Source of the DNA: Staphylotrichum longicolle
Lineage: Eukaryota; Ascomycota; Sordariomycetes; Sordariales; Chaetomiaceae
Reading direction: 5' to 3'
NCBI GenBank assembly: GCA_019096155.1
Contig: JAHCVI010000005.1
Coordinates: 1,932,468-1,996,467, forward strand
Length of the DNA stretch: 64,000 nt
The notes under the pieces are model-generated. The model was not told the DNA's origin. It did no database searches and saw nothing but the letters and a program-made list of their open reading frames with translations. Both the position numbers and the translations under genes were made by a program. The stretch's first letter is position 1. Every line of letters begins with the position of its first letter. This document shows positions 32,902-45,171 of this stretch, piece by piece.

Positions 32902-34283
32902 GGTCTTGGTGGCTCAAAGGTCGCTTTTGATCGGCGGACATGAAGCAGTCGTGGCTCGGGTTATTAGCAGTCTGTTGATGTCAGCACCGGACGTGAAGGA
33001 TCGCCCCTGGAAATACGCTCTGAGCAAATTGGTTGCAGCGCATCGCGCTAGGATTGAAGTACACACCGTTTGATAAAGGTGTTCAAATCGTAGGTTGTTG
33101 AGACGTGGGTTTGCAGTCCAAGGGATTGAGGACAACCGGTATTAGGTGAGTTGTGGTGAAAATGACTACACAGCGTCCGGGGCTTGCCTCGGGACGCCAG
33201 CGACCGCGAAAAGGACGAGAACAGCGAGCAGCACGTTTGCTGATCCGAGATGAGAGAGGTGTTGCGTGGAGGAGCGAGGGCCGGTGATGTCGTGGGGGGA
33301 CAGGATGGGGGGAAGCTGGGAAGTCGCTATTGGAAAGAATGATCATTGAAGATAAAACAAACAACTTGTCACCAGAACCCCTCTGGCCCGGCTCAGAACG
33401 CTGGCTCTAGGAGGCGGGCAAATACCCAAGTGTGCAGTTTGAGCAAACCCGAATAACGGAGAGGGTTGGAGGATCGGGTTAATGAGGACCGGGCTGTGGC
33501 AGGTAGAGGTTGATAAACAATGTAACTACTGCCTGCAACTGGAATCCGTGTCTGCAACCGACAGAATACTGGGAGGAAAGAGCTACTTGACTCATGCCCT
33601 AGAGTTTGAGTTCTGCTCAAACTTCCAGCTGGCAGCTTAGGTCAACCTTGAAGTTACCTGCGGTAGATTCGTCACGCCCAGGGATGACGCAGAAGGTTCG
33701 TTACTTCCGAGTTGTGGTGAAAGCTTCAATGGGTTGCTCTTGCCCAAGAACCAGATGTGCAAGATCGAAGATTGTGGAGAAGTCACTAGAGCTTTGCAAT
33801 CGGATTCACTTGCTTCTGAACTTCTTCCCAGAAAAGAAAATATAAAAGAAAAAACAGGGAAGAAGAAGAAGGAAGAAAAACAGCAAAATAAGTCTCCTTC
33901 GCTTCCATAAGTGTTCACCAAGTTGAGTTTCGACCATTAACTCAAGTACCTGCCTCGTTGAGGATGCGTGGATGTCACTGACAGAACTCGTTCCAGTGTC
34001 AAAAGAGTGCGGTGGGTCTGCGCTGATCAGTGAAGCCCGACGTATTTTGCACACACAGCGTTTCTTACCACCGTAGCTGGAGGGGCACCCCACCCGCCTT
34101 CTTGGCACAGCCGCAAGCGTGGGTCCCACATGGGGAGCTCGCGAGACGTAATCTTGGACCTCAACACACTCCGCTGCCTGCTTGGACACCGGCCTTACAC
34201 CTCGTCCTTGGACATAGCTTGCTGTAGTCGCTGCGTAGACACCAGAAGCAGGAGCTGCGCGCAGCAGCAAAACATACGCAACA
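32902..34283. other. Intergenic, divergent promoter region
   Basis: Between the taspase-like gene (-) and ARP3 (+). No gene is supported. An A-rich, purine-rich stretch lies at about 33.83-33.89 kb. Confidence 0.5.
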
Positions 34284-36030
34284 ATGGCCAACCAAACCCC
34301 CGCCGTTGTCATGGACAAGTATGTGCAGCGCCGAGATGAACCCCCCAGCCCCGCTCTCCCAGCTCTCCCAGCTCTCCCAGCTCTCCCAGCGCATCAAGAG
34401 ATACCCGCTCGCTTCGAGTCCCCCATCACTGACCACACTTTTGCAGCGGCACGGGGTTTTCTAAGCTAGGTTCGTCAACTCGCTCCAGAGCTTACCAGGG
34501 GCTTCCCCGCCGTTGCAACTGCTCACCGTTAACCCCTTACCTCCCCAGGTTTCGCCGGCAATGATTCCCCCTCTTTCGTCTTCCCGACTGCGATCGCAAC
34601 CAAGGGGCCCGCGGCTGGCAGTGGTGGCTCAGGCTCGGGCCGCCCCGCCGTCGCGAACAAGCCTTCCTTTCTTACCGGCGGAGCCGGCCCGTCAGGCCAC
34701 CTCTCAATGAAGCGCGGCACCGAAGACCTCGACTTCTTCATCGGCGATGAGGCGATTGCGGCTTCCTCTGGGCCTGGTATGCTGAGTCCTGTTGACGGGA
34801 GAGGCTACGGACTGACAGGGCGCAGGCTATGGGCTACACTATCCGATTCGGCACGGGCAGATTGAGAACTGGGTTGGTACAACTGGAACGAAAGTGGCTG
34901 GGACGGGCTAACATTGGCGGTGGTAGGATCACATGGAGAGGTTCTGGTCCAACTCGATTTTCAAGTACCTCCGGGTTGAGCCTGAGGACCATCATTTCCT
35001 CCTCACCGAGCCGGTTAGATGGCCCCGATTGTCAACCCACTGTGCCAACTAACACGGCTGCAGCCCCTGAACCCGCCCGAGAACCGAGAGAACACGGCCG
35101 AGATCTTCTTCGAGTCTTTCAACTGCGCGGGTCTCTACATTGCCGTCCAGGCTGTGCTGGCCCTCGCTGCGTCATGGACATCGTCAAAGGTCACAGACAG
35201 ATCCCTGACGGGTACCGTTATCGACTCTGGTGACGGTGTCACGCACGTCATCCCCGTGGCCGAGGGCTACGTGATCGGCTCGTCCATCAAATCCATTCCC
35301 ATCGCCGGCCGCGACATTACCTACTTCGTCCAGTCGCTCCTCCGAGACCGCGGCGAGCCCGACTCGTCGCTCAAGACGGCCCAGGAGATCAAGGAGGAGT
35401 ACTGCTACGTCTCCCCGGACATCGTCAACGAGTTTGCAAAATACGACCGGGACCGCAGCCGGTTCATGAAGCATGTGGTCGCGCACCCCGGTGGCCGCCA
35501 GGTGACGGTTGACGTTGGCTACGAGCGCTTCCTCGCGCCCGAGATCTTCTTCAACCCGGAGATCTACTCGTCCGACTTTTTGACGCCGCTGCCCGTGGTG
35601 GTCGACGGCGTCATCCAGTCGTCGCCCATCGACGTGCGCCGCGGCCTGTACAAGAACATTGTCCTGTCGGGCGGCAGCACGCTCTACAAGGACTTTGGGC
35701 GCAGGTTACAGCGCGACATCAAGCAGCTGGTGGATGCCAGGATCCGCCAGAGCGAGGTGCGCAGCGGCGGCGCCAAGAGTGGAGGGCTGGAGGTGCAGGT
35801 CATCACGCACAAGAGGCAGCGGCACGGCCCGTGGTTCGGAGGCAGCTTGCTGGGCCAGACACCCGAGTTCCGGTCGTACTGCCACACCAAGGCTGAGGTA
35901 TGTTTTTTGTTCTCGCTGGGGCTTGTCTGGGGTGGACTAAGTTGTGGGCTAACGGCTTCGGCAGTACCAAGAATATGGACCCGGTATCGTGCGGAGATTT
36001 GCCCTGCTGGGCGGCCCCGGTGGTTCTTAA
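34284..36030 (+). CDS. arp3: Actin-related protein 3, Arp2/3 complex subunit
   Basis: ATP-binding actin-like subunit of the Arp2/3 complex, which nucleates branched actin at endocytic patches and hyphal tips. Seven exons: 34284-34318, 34447-34469, 34549-34776, 34826-34872, 34927-35013, 35064-35897 and 35965-36030. They total 1320 nt, 439 residues, the normal Arp3 length. Phases fit at every junction. Signatures: [20 protein letters not shown] (phosphate-binding loop 1, split over three exons), [29 protein letters not shown] (second phosphate loop), [20 protein letters not shown], and the Arp3-typical C-terminus [22 protein letters not shown] Gly/Ser-rich insert at about 45-62 is common in fungal Arp3. 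Intron 1 contains a short tandem repeat. Confidence 0.97.
34357..34393. repeat. 9-bp tandem repeat in ARP3 intron 1
   Basis: Unit CTCTCCCAG repeated four times without interruption inside the first ARP3 intron. Each copy ends in CAG preceded by pyrimidines, so each resembles a 3' splice site. Confidence 0.9.
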
Positions 36031-38107
36031 CGAGGTCATTGAATTCCATTGTAGACAGCGAGCGATGTTTCATGAAGGGCGGGGAAAGGGGCGGCAAAGT
36101 TTCTCCGGGACGGCGCCAAAAACAGATAGGGGAACGACGTTTAAGTTTGACATGCTGTTGTTACGTTATCTCGGTGTCTCGAAGAAGCGAGAGGGACCCT
36201 TTTCCAACGATCTGGTGATGGTGGATGCTTTCATCCGATAGCCCTTCCGATGCCAAGCCGGCGAGGCACCAGATCTCGGCGGGGTTTACCGGGGTGGGGG
36301 GGGGGGCTTTTCGGGGTTAAGCCCCCCGCCGCCTATCCTTTCCACCATTGGGCATTCACCAGAATCGTCCACGCGGTAAACGGGATGTGGGCGAATAAAC
36401 GTCGAGGACAAGCGCAATGGGCTCGTGTCCGCAATCAGCTAATGCTAGTGGGCCGCCCGGAGGGGGGACGGGATGACCGTCCACCACGTTTTTCCACGTT
36501 GCCTCGAGTGCTACGACCGATACGACGTCAAAGTCATGACCTCGGATCTGGGGGTTTTAGCTGTTGCTCCTTCGCTCAAGCGGAAAAGCCGTTGGATACA
36601 ACGCTGTGTAACAGAAGCCATGCATGTAATGCTGCTATCACCGAGGGTGAGTCGGGCGGTTTGGTATGTGTTGCTGAGACAGGTCCGGGGCAGCGGATGG
36701 GTTTGCGGGGAACCCTGTGTGTTGGTGTTGTGTTGTGCTGCGTCGGTGGTTCAGGGTGGTTCTAGACTGGCGATGTCTGGTGGAAGGGGTGTCTCAACTG
36801 ACGTAAGGCAACATCGATGGCGGGGCAAGCAAGCGTGCAAGTGGATTGAGTGCTAGGACTGCGAGACGTCTCTGAGGCTAGGTACTTACTGCTGAGGAAA
36901 ACGAGACGGTGGATAGTCAAGTGTTGAAGATACGGACGTTGAAAGGTTTCCATACTAGCTGAGAGGAGTAAAAAGGGAAAAAAAAAAATGTCGAGCCCTG
37001 GCAGCGGCATGTCTTCCAACTCACAACCTGATGGGTATCGTGATTCAGGTCCAGAATCCAGATGCAGTGTCTCGGCCTCGCCTGCGGCCCCGGCCGGGCC
37101 GTTTGGGCGTTGCTTCTCCAGGGTAGGAAGTGGCGTGTGGCTGCTGCTACAGGGCGTTTTTAGCGGCCGCCCCTCGCTTGGTTCCGCTGCCCCGGAGGTG
37201 CCCGCCGGGATCCCTTCCGACAACCTGCATCCAGTCGAGAAGTCAGACCACCAACATCATCACCAAAAACCTCATTTTTTCCTCGACGGCCCGAGAGCGC
37301 GCGGGATGGCGAGGGCGAGTTTTTTTGTCTCCTGTCTGGATGTGCAAGGTCAATGTCTGTAAACTGCGATTGAGATACGACACAGGGACCCTTTACGATG
37401 GCCAAAAGTTCAGTTGGACATTGGAATCGGAGGACGAGGAGATTTGCAACTCTCTGAGCCACCATCTTACCAATCCTCCATCCGGACTCAAGGAGAGTTG
37501 AGAAAGGAGTCTGCGTAAGTGGCTTCCAGATTAGCATCGGAGATGGTTCGGCTTGACTTCAGACTGTGAAGCTGCAAGGGGTAGAACATGGTGGTTTGCT
37601 GTGCTAGGAAGGGACGAAAGCTTGCTGCAGGATCGGTGCCCGCAGCTGCAGACGAGGGATCAGATCATACGGTTCGGCGCCCAGACCCTGCATGGGCGGC
37701 CAACGTCTTCCCACCTCGGGCCTTCCCACACCTGCAGATCCGTCTTCGCTTCGACCATCTCGTCCTGTCAGGATCCCCGCCCGCGCTCGTGTTGCCCTGC
37801 TCCCGGTTCACGTTGAACGAGCTTGGCTTGGGAGTGGTCTCCGCTCATATGCAGCCTGTCGTAATACGATCGTTATGATGAGCGTCAGACATAAAAGGAC
37901 GCCCGGCCGTCGCACATGGATGGGAGGAGACAAGCTTGTGCTTTGTTCTTTGTGTTGGTCCACATCTGCGATACCCATCAGTACATATCCATATCAGTGA
38001 TATCATCAACCCATCGTTTTCTTCCGTCGCCTGTTCTCACCACAGGTCAATCACACAACACACTCTCTTTCACACATACACACACACACACATAACACTC
38101 ACACAAA
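36031..38107. other. Intergenic, tandem (+)(+), upstream of alcohol dehydrogenase
   Basis: About 2 kb. Holds the ARP3 3' end and the alcohol dehydrogenase promoter. A 124-codon frame starting at 36988 follows an A-rich run but has no recognisable domain and random-looking composition. A G-rich run lies at 36.29-36.31 kb. Confidence 0.5.
37890..38107 (+). promoter_or_regulatory. Likely core promoter and leader of alcohol dehydrogenase
   Basis: A TATA-like element, CATAAAAG at 37890-37897, lies about 210 nt before the start codon. It is followed by a pyrimidine-rich leader and a CA repeat (38071-38092), and the ATG has an AAAA context. This layout is typical of strongly expressed fungal genes. 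Assignment is by position and composition only. Confidence 0.45.
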
Positions 38108-39231
38108 ATGGCCAAGTTCGACGTCCCCAAGGAGCAATGGGCCCAGGTTGTTGAGAAGTCGGGTGGCCGTAAGCCCTAACCCCTGACTTAGACCCCCAAC
38201 TTGCACTCGATACTGACAAGGAGCCCACAGCCGTCGTCTACAAGAAGATCCCCGTCCAGCAGCCCGGCCCCGATGAGGTTCTCATCAACGTCAAGTACTC
38301 TGGTGTCTGCCACACCGATCTGCACGCCATGATGGGCGACTGGCCCCTCGACACCAAGCTGCCCCTTGTCGGCGGCCACGAGGGTGCCGGTGTGGTCGTC
38401 GCCAAGGGCGAGCTGGTGAAGGACATTGAGCTCGGCGACTACGCCGGCATCAAGTGGCTCAACGGCAGCTGCCTGGCCTGCTCCTTCTGCATGCAGGCCG
38501 ACGAGCCGCTCTGCCCCCACGCCCTGCTGTCCGGCTACACCGTCGACGGCAGCTTCCAGCAGTACGCCATCGCCAAGGCCGCCCACGTGGCCCGCATCCC
38601 CAAGGAGATGGACCTCGAGGCCGTGGCCCCCGTCCTCTGCGCCGGCATCACCGTGTACAAGGGCCTGAAGGAGTCCGGCCTGCGCCCCGGGCAGTACGTC
38701 GCCATCGTCGGCGCGGGCGGCGGCCTCGGCAGCATGGCCGTGCAGTACGCCAAGGCCATGGGCCTGCACGCCATCGGCATCGACGGCGGCGAGGAGAAGG
38801 GCAAGAGCGTCAAGGAGCTGGGCGCGACGGCGTACGTCGACTTCATGAGCTCCAAGGACCTCGTCCAGGACGTCAAGAACGCCACCCCCGACGGCCTCGG
38901 CCCGCACGCCGTGCTGCTGCTCGCCGTCTCGGAGAAGCCGTTCCAGCAGGCCACCGAGTACGTGCGCAGCCGCGGCTCCGTCGTCTGCATCGGCCTGCCC
39001 GCCGGTGCCTACCTCAAGGCCCCCGTCTTCGACACCGTCATCCGCATGATCTCCATCAAGGGCAGCTACGTCGGCAACCGCCAGGACACCCAGGAGGCGC
39101 TCGACTTCTTCGGCCGCGGGCTCGTCAAGGTGCCGTTCAAGACGGTCGGCCTGAGCGAGCTCCAGAACGTGTACGATCTGATGAAGGAGGGCAAGATTGT
39201 CGGCCGCTACGTTGTTGACACCAGCCGGTAA
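38108..39231 (+). CDS. Zinc-dependent alcohol dehydrogenase (ADH1-like)
   Basis: Cytosolic medium-chain dehydrogenase interconverting ethanol and acetaldehyde with NAD. Exons 38108-38168 and 38231-39231 give 353 residues, the normal ADH1 size. Zinc ligands of the catalytic site: Cys in [10 protein letters not shown] (about 45) and His-Glu in GGHEGAG (about 68). The structural zinc loop is [15 protein letters not shown] with four Cys. The NAD-binding Rossmann motif is [14 protein letters not shown], followed by IDGGEEK, whose acidic residue favours NAD over NADP. The C-terminus is [12 protein letters not shown]. No targeting sequence is present. Codon use is extremely C/G-ending, which suggests high expression and produces long shadow frames on both strands. 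It lies convergent with the gamma-glutamyltranspeptidase gene, 285 nt apart. Confidence 0.96.
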
Positions 39232-39516
39232 ATGAAAGAAGACATTCAGGTCGGGGAGATGAGTTTGGTGTATAGAATATGTAACGAACGGGAGGGATAT
39301 AATGGATGATAATGACTTTTTTATACAATTGGGCAAGACGGCGGGTGGGAAGGGGAAATCGGGTCTATAGGTGCAAATGAAAATCCAACGAACTTTACCT
39401 ACCTACTTACATCCAAAACGCACCCACAACCATATGACTCGAAAAGAATACCATGACTGCGTAATACTACCGTCTAACCTCTACTTTCTTCCCCCAACCA
39501 TGTCACTTTAACAAAA

Positions 39517-41564
39517 TCAAATAGTATACCCCCCACTATTCACCTGCCTCGTCTCCCCGACCGCCTCAAACCGGCCCCCCCGCGCCCTCACCACCCTTGC
39601 ACCGCGCTCAACCCGGGCGCCATCCACTCCACCTCGTGCCCCTTGCCCCTCAGCCCCTCCACCACGCCCTCGTCGAGCCCCTCCTCCACGCGCAGCACGT
39701 CCGGCATCAGCTGGTGGTGCACCCGCGGCGCGGCGACCGCCTCGCGCAGCCCCATCCCCCGCGCCAGCACGTTCCACGCGACCTGCGCGGTGGCGCTGAT
39801 GATGCGCGACCCGCCCGCGGCGCCCGTGGCGAGGAACACGGACCCGTCGCGGGCGCGCTCGGCGATGAGCGGGGTGATGGACGAGAGCGGCCGCTTGCGC
39901 GGGCCGACAAAGTTGGCCGGGGACGGGGCGAAGCCAAAGGCGTTGCGGCGGCGGGTTGCGAAAAGTCGTCCATCTCGTTGTTGAGGATGATGCCCGTGTC
40001 GGGCGTCATGAGCTGCGCGCCGAAGAGGAGGTTGATGGTGGTGGTCGAGGTCAGCGTCATGCCGGAGCGGTCGGCGGTGACGATGTGGGAGGTGCCGTGG
40101 GAGGGGGGGCGTAGAGGGAAAGCGGGTCGTAGGCGGAGAGGGGCTGCGTGGTGTTGTCGAGGATGCGGTTGCGGATGGTGCGCGCGGTGGTGTCGCTGAG
40201 GAGGTGGGCTTGGTAGGCGGTGGTGTTCTTGATGAACTCGGGGTCGCCGAGCTGGAGGCGCGCTCCGTAGGCGAACTTCATGGCCTCGACGAAGCGGTGC
40301 GCGGTGAGGTTGGTGTCGTGAAGGTCTTCTGGGGGGTACTGCTCCATTGTCTTGAAGATGCTGAACATGACGGGCCCGCTGCTCGGGGCTTCGGTGGTGA
40401 AGAGCCGGAAGTCGCCGTAGGTGATGTTCAAAGGTGGCTTCACCTCAACCTTGTACTCCTCGAGGTCGTCAAGTGTCATGGTTCCGTTCATCTTTTGTAT
40501 GAGGCTAATCATGGACTCGGCTGCAGAGGTGTCAGTTGTACCCCGAATTAGCAGCTGAGCAACCTCCTACCAATATCCCCCTTGTAAAACACATCAATTC
40601 CTTGGTTGGCGATCTTCTCGAGGGAGCTTGGGGGGGGGTTAGCAGATGCCGGGGACGACGATAGGCCTGGTTCACTCACTCCGCGTAGCGTTTTCGTGTG
40701 ATGGTTTCCCCGAGTTGGAGAAGAGTGCCTGGAATCGGTATTAGTGATGCTTTCTGGTCTTCCATGTTCCGGGTACTCGCCGTTTGGCGCAAAATCTTCA
40801 GCCCAGATAGGGTCGTCGACCAAAAAGTTGCTGTCCTGGCTGGCAGCCTTCATGTAGCGAACGAGATCCTCGGTGACTATGTGAAATCCCTGTGAGCGAG
40901 AAGCACCTCATCACCAGTGTCTCAACGCTCACCTCGGAAACCATCCCTCGCAACACGGACAGCGGGCATGACCAGCGTCTTCCAGGGCAGGACCTGATGA
41001 ATTGTCAAGCCAGTTCAGGGGTATGACACCCGACGAGATGACTTACACCGTAGTTTCTGTGCAAGTACTCTAGCCCCCTCAACTCTCCCGGAACAGCAAC
41101 AGCCAGGCCACCCAAGACACTAGCGTTTTGGTCGTGCTGGTACATGTCCCTGCTCGCAGCGGCCGGGGCGGTCTCCCTGTAGTCGATGGTCTCATACCTC
41201 CCATGCTTGTCACGGACAAGCATGAAACCTCCTCCGCCAATACCAGAATGGTACATGCCGATGACACCGACGCAGAGTGTGGTTGCGACCATGGCATCGG
41301 CAGCAGAGCCCTAAAGATGGTCAGCTTGTGTGTGGGAGTCGAAGTGGCAAGCAGAAGACGCACGCCAATGGCGATGGTATCTATCCCAATCTTGGAGCAT
41401 ATCGAGCTTTCACTGGCAACAGCTCCCCTCGTGCCTCCCGAGTCCGAGTCCCTGAAGAGGACCCCTTGCCCGGTAATGGGAGAGGCGGAGCTGAGAGAGA
41501 GCTGGCAGAGGAGAGTAAGCCAACATGGCATTGATAATGAAGATCCTAGCAAAATGTTTAGCAT
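39517..41564 (-). pseudogene. Gamma-glutamyltranspeptidase, about five single-base frame breaks (decayed or mis-sequenced)
   Basis: Secreted or membrane-anchored N-terminal-nucleophile enzyme that cleaves glutathione. Exon chain: 41564-41364, 41310-41047, 40994-40933, 40876-40777, 40728-40680, 40626-40571 and 40520-39517. Family parts in order: hydrophobic N-terminus MPCWLTLLCQLSLSSASP, AVASESSICSKIG, GMYHSGIGGGGFMLVR, DYRETAPAAA, LGETITRKRYA, EAPSSGPVMFSIF, the catalytic Thr in HGTSHIV (Thr codon 40091-40093), INLLFGAQLMTPDTGIILNNEM, FGFAPSPANF, and GAAGGSRIISATAQV. The frame breaks at a TTT run (40980-40982), near the 40728-40780 junction, at a seven-G run (40103-40109), within 39940-39964, and at a CCC run (39594-39596). 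Allowing one base at each gives exactly 579 codons. No in-frame stop interrupts the pieces, so either the decay is recent or the breaks are assembly errors. I lean to the latter. Confidence 0.85.
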
Positions 41565-44296
41565 CAAGCCTGCAGAGAAATATGACTCTGATAACCCAGA
41601 GACTCACGCATGGTATCGATATCCGTGGCGGTCAGGCTCAGGTTGCTTATCCGAGATGGTCAGAAACAAGGAATCCCACCAAAAGCAGGGAATCGAAGAC
41701 TCCGAGAAACTAGTCGATGGCCGCCCCTTGCGTCCTTCAAGCAAAGAATACAAACTAGAGGAATACAAACCCCCAGACGCCGTGCAGATAAGGACAACAC
41801 AAGGAAAAGCCGAGTTACAAATCACATCCTGAGGACGGGAACTGGGAGGCGATAACAAGGAAGTTCAGTGGGGATGTCTCACTGAACCCTAACCCAGCTA
41901 GTTTGCTGCTGAGTTAGGCCCTTTGAGGAAGGCGATTGGAGACAATGACAACATCATCTGACCTCTTTTGGTCACCCGCTCTTTCCGATTCAATCCGCGC
42001 ACTGATTGGCAGCTGTTTCCTTCGGTTGTTCAGGTACCGATAGCCGGCACTCCCAGGTTGTCTTTTGAAAAGGGAACCTGGCAAGCCTGGAAACAACAGA
42101 AACAAGAGACAACTCAGTCCTTGAGTCAGCATAAAAAATGCCCCCTGCGCTTCACAGGGACTTCCACCAGCAGAGGATCAGCACAAGGCTTGCCCAGTTC
42201 AGCACCGGGCACAGCACGGACGCGATCTTCCCGCTGCGGCTGGGTTAAAGAGCAGGGAAAAGATGGGACGAACAAGAAGAAACAGCGGGAACTTGTTCTG
42301 CATTCTATTCTTGACTGTCCCTGCTCCCTGCATGTCTACAAGCAGAGAGCCCCGATGTGGATGTGAACTCGCTCTTGTGTCCATGCCGACTCTTCTGACC
42401 TCACAGGCGCAACTCTAGGGCAGTGGCCCCACCGCCTTTGACCAAGCCGTCGAGAGGGGCAGTGCGGGGGTAGGTGATGCTCAACGATGTTTGAAAGGGT
42501 TTCGCGGACGACAAGGACATGTCCGAAAATAGGCTCGCCTTTTCTTGTGCACTGCCTTGATGATGAGCGGATCGACGAACGCCAATTTTGCAGTTCAGAG
42601 TCTGGCCACGACAGAATCATGCCAGAAGGGCTGACCAAGACTGTTTGCCCCTGCCATGTTTTCTTCACCATGGGCTGAGGCCACCAAAATCACAGGGTCT
42701 TTGGAGTTTCGCATTGATGACCAGGTCGTCTGTGGGTCCTTCGCGTTGAATTGGGGAGAGTTTAGACCAATGACAGCGGGATCCGGGCAGCAGGGTGCGA
42801 TTTCAGGTTGAAGCGGGTCGTCTGGTGAAACTCTCCCCTTTTCCACGCACCCACGCTGAGCCACAGAACCCTGGCAATTTTTCCCCATCCCCAGGCCCCA
42901 TGCAGCAGGCACCTCCTGGAATCGAGCCTGGCAACTTTCCCATGTCGCCCTCTGCCCAGAGTCCGAAGCCACGAATACCGAAGTCACTCAGCCATCGCGA
43001 AAATGGAGAAGTGCACCAAAAAAAGCAAGTGAATCTAAAATATCACGGGCAGCTTAGGTGGTGATATGTTGCTTCACACTGTCTTGAAAACACGCTTCTG
43101 ACGCTAAGACGTGCGTCGGGCGCCTCCTCACACACTTCACTTGCCGATGTCGCAACTTGCACCTCGTCGCACCCCGGCAGCGAAACAAACAAAAACTCGG
43201 CTTGGCTGCCCGTTTTGCATGAAGACACAGCCGAGTTTTCCAGAGCGTCACCAGAGATCTCAGGCGATCATTTGTCTCAGAGGCACCCAGGCTCCTGGTC
43301 GACAGAGTCCAGGAGATTTGCTGCATCTCGTGGATCTCGCCCATCTTCGAGGAAACAAGCGGGCCATGGAGCGATCAGTCATGCGCCGGGCCATCACTTG
43401 TTTATGCCCATCGCTGCCCAGTCTGCCCAGTCTGCCCATCCCAGCAACGTCGTCAACTACCAAGAACAGAGACAGCCGCGACAGTCGTCATTCTGCCATT
43501 CCCCATCAGACTCGTCCCTCTCGCGCTGGCGGGGTCTTGAACCCCTCAACGGCCCCTTTACCCGATATGTGTGCCGCCCACCGCAGCGATTGGCTGACCA
43601 GTCGTCTCAGATTCGCCGTTCCTGCATCTGCCCCTTGACAGGGCTGGGCAACCCCTGCCTGTGCCACCCACGTCTCCTGGATTCCCATCAGAGCCTCCAG
43701 CTGTTTGTTGTCGAGCCCGGTACACCGGCCATGCGGCTCGACCTGGCATTGGGTCTCTGCCGGACCCCCTGTGGAGGATCCCGTTGATTAAGGGCCGCCG
43801 GCCGTGACACCCACAGTGATGCAATGGGGTTGATGCGGCCCCAAGGCGGCTATGCCCATGTTTCTTCCCAGGCGGTCCCTGCCACGTCGTGGACAAGCCA
43901 TGGATCCCACACATGGCGTGGAAAGCGCTGGATGCCGCCGAGTCGAAATGTTACACTCATAAAGCTGTTGCAAGACGCCCGAGTCTCGCGATTGTCTCGT
44001 CTCATCTCCCCCTTCCTCCCTCACCTTTCCTTCGCTACACTCTGGCATAAGTGCTGTCTTTCTTTCATCAGTCAAGCATCATTCCTTTTGCTTGCCTGCT
44101 CATCAACTTTCGCTTCTGTCTTTCCACTGTATCTACATTCTCTTCCACGCAAGCAACTGTGTCTGCTTGCCCCTAGCGGAGTTGACTCTCGCTCTTTTCA
44201 CTCTGGACCACTCTCACTTCGCCTGGAGCACCTTGACCTAGAGAACCACCTACACTCTCACGAAACGATACCGAAAAACACATCAAACTCACCAAG
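41565..44296. other. 2.7-kb intergenic, divergent promoter region
   Basis: Between gamma-glutamyltranspeptidase (-) and the repetitive secreted protein (+). Frames up to about 190 codons exist but look random. The right end (43.98-44.29 kb) is a pyrimidine-rich leader typical of a well-expressed gene. A 9-bp tandem repeat (CAGTCTGCC, two to three copies) lies at about 43421-43440. Confidence 0.5.
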
Positions 44297-45133
44297 ATGA
44301 AGACCGCCTATCTTACCCTCGGCCTCTTCGCCGCCCTCACATCCGCCTACTCCAAGAGGCACCCCCGCTACTTGCGTCATCAGAGACAGGAGAACGGGAC
44401 GGCCATCGCCTCGAGCGCTGCCGCCGATGCTGCCGCGTCCTCGGGCTCGGTGGTGATTCCGTTGTCCACCGGTGTCTCCTCGGATGCGGCGACCCTTGTC
44501 ACCAGCGCCGCCCCTTTCCCCACCAACGGCACCGCTGCTGGCATCACCACTCTGACCGTGTCGACCACCTCGGTCCGCACCATCACCTCGTGCCTCCCCG
44601 AGGTCATCGACTGCCCTGCCAGGACCGAAGATCTCGCCAACTTCCCCTCCGAGGCTCTCGGCACCGCCACCGTCACCGATGTCATCATCCTGACCGAGAT
44701 CGTCTGCCCCGTCACCGCTGTTCCCTCCATCTCGTCCAGCGTCCTCTCGGAAGCCTCCAAGGGTCTCATCACCGGGAGCACCGTGAGCCAGCCTGCCGCG
44801 TCTGCCACTGCCCCGGCTCACGTTGTCGTCTCGACCGCCACTGAGACAAAGGTTGCCACCATCACCACGACCAAGGTCCTCACCATCACCCTTGGCGGTA
44901 ACGGTAACGGCGGTGGCAAGGTTGTTACCACCACAGTTGAGTCTACGGTTGAGTCCACAACTGTCGAGGTCGTCACCCCCAGCCAGACCGAGAAAGTTGA
45001 CCCTGTCGCCACGACCCCGGCTGCGGGCGAGAAGGACACCACCACCACCGAGACCACCACCAGGACAGGCACCCGCACTGTCACCGTCAAGCGGCCTAGC
45101 ACCACCACTGTGGGCGGCGGCGGAAAGGGCAAT

Positions 45134-45171
<38 letters not shown>

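Noticed and set aside
36988..37362. 124-codon frame starting after an A-rich run upstream of alcohol dehydrogenase
   Set aside because: Good-looking start context but random composition with no domain; insufficient to call a gene.
38188..39336. 382-codon open frame antisense to alcohol dehydrogenase
   Set aside because: Its composition mirrors the strong C/G third-position bias of the sense gene, giving Leu/Asp/Val/Gly-rich nonsense; no domain is recognisable.
9365..41564. Possible metabolic gene cluster (acetyl-CoA synthetase, alcohol dehydrogenase, gamma-glutamyltranspeptidase)
   Set aside because: The genes are separated by unrelated housekeeping genes over 30 kb and lack backbone or regulator genes.
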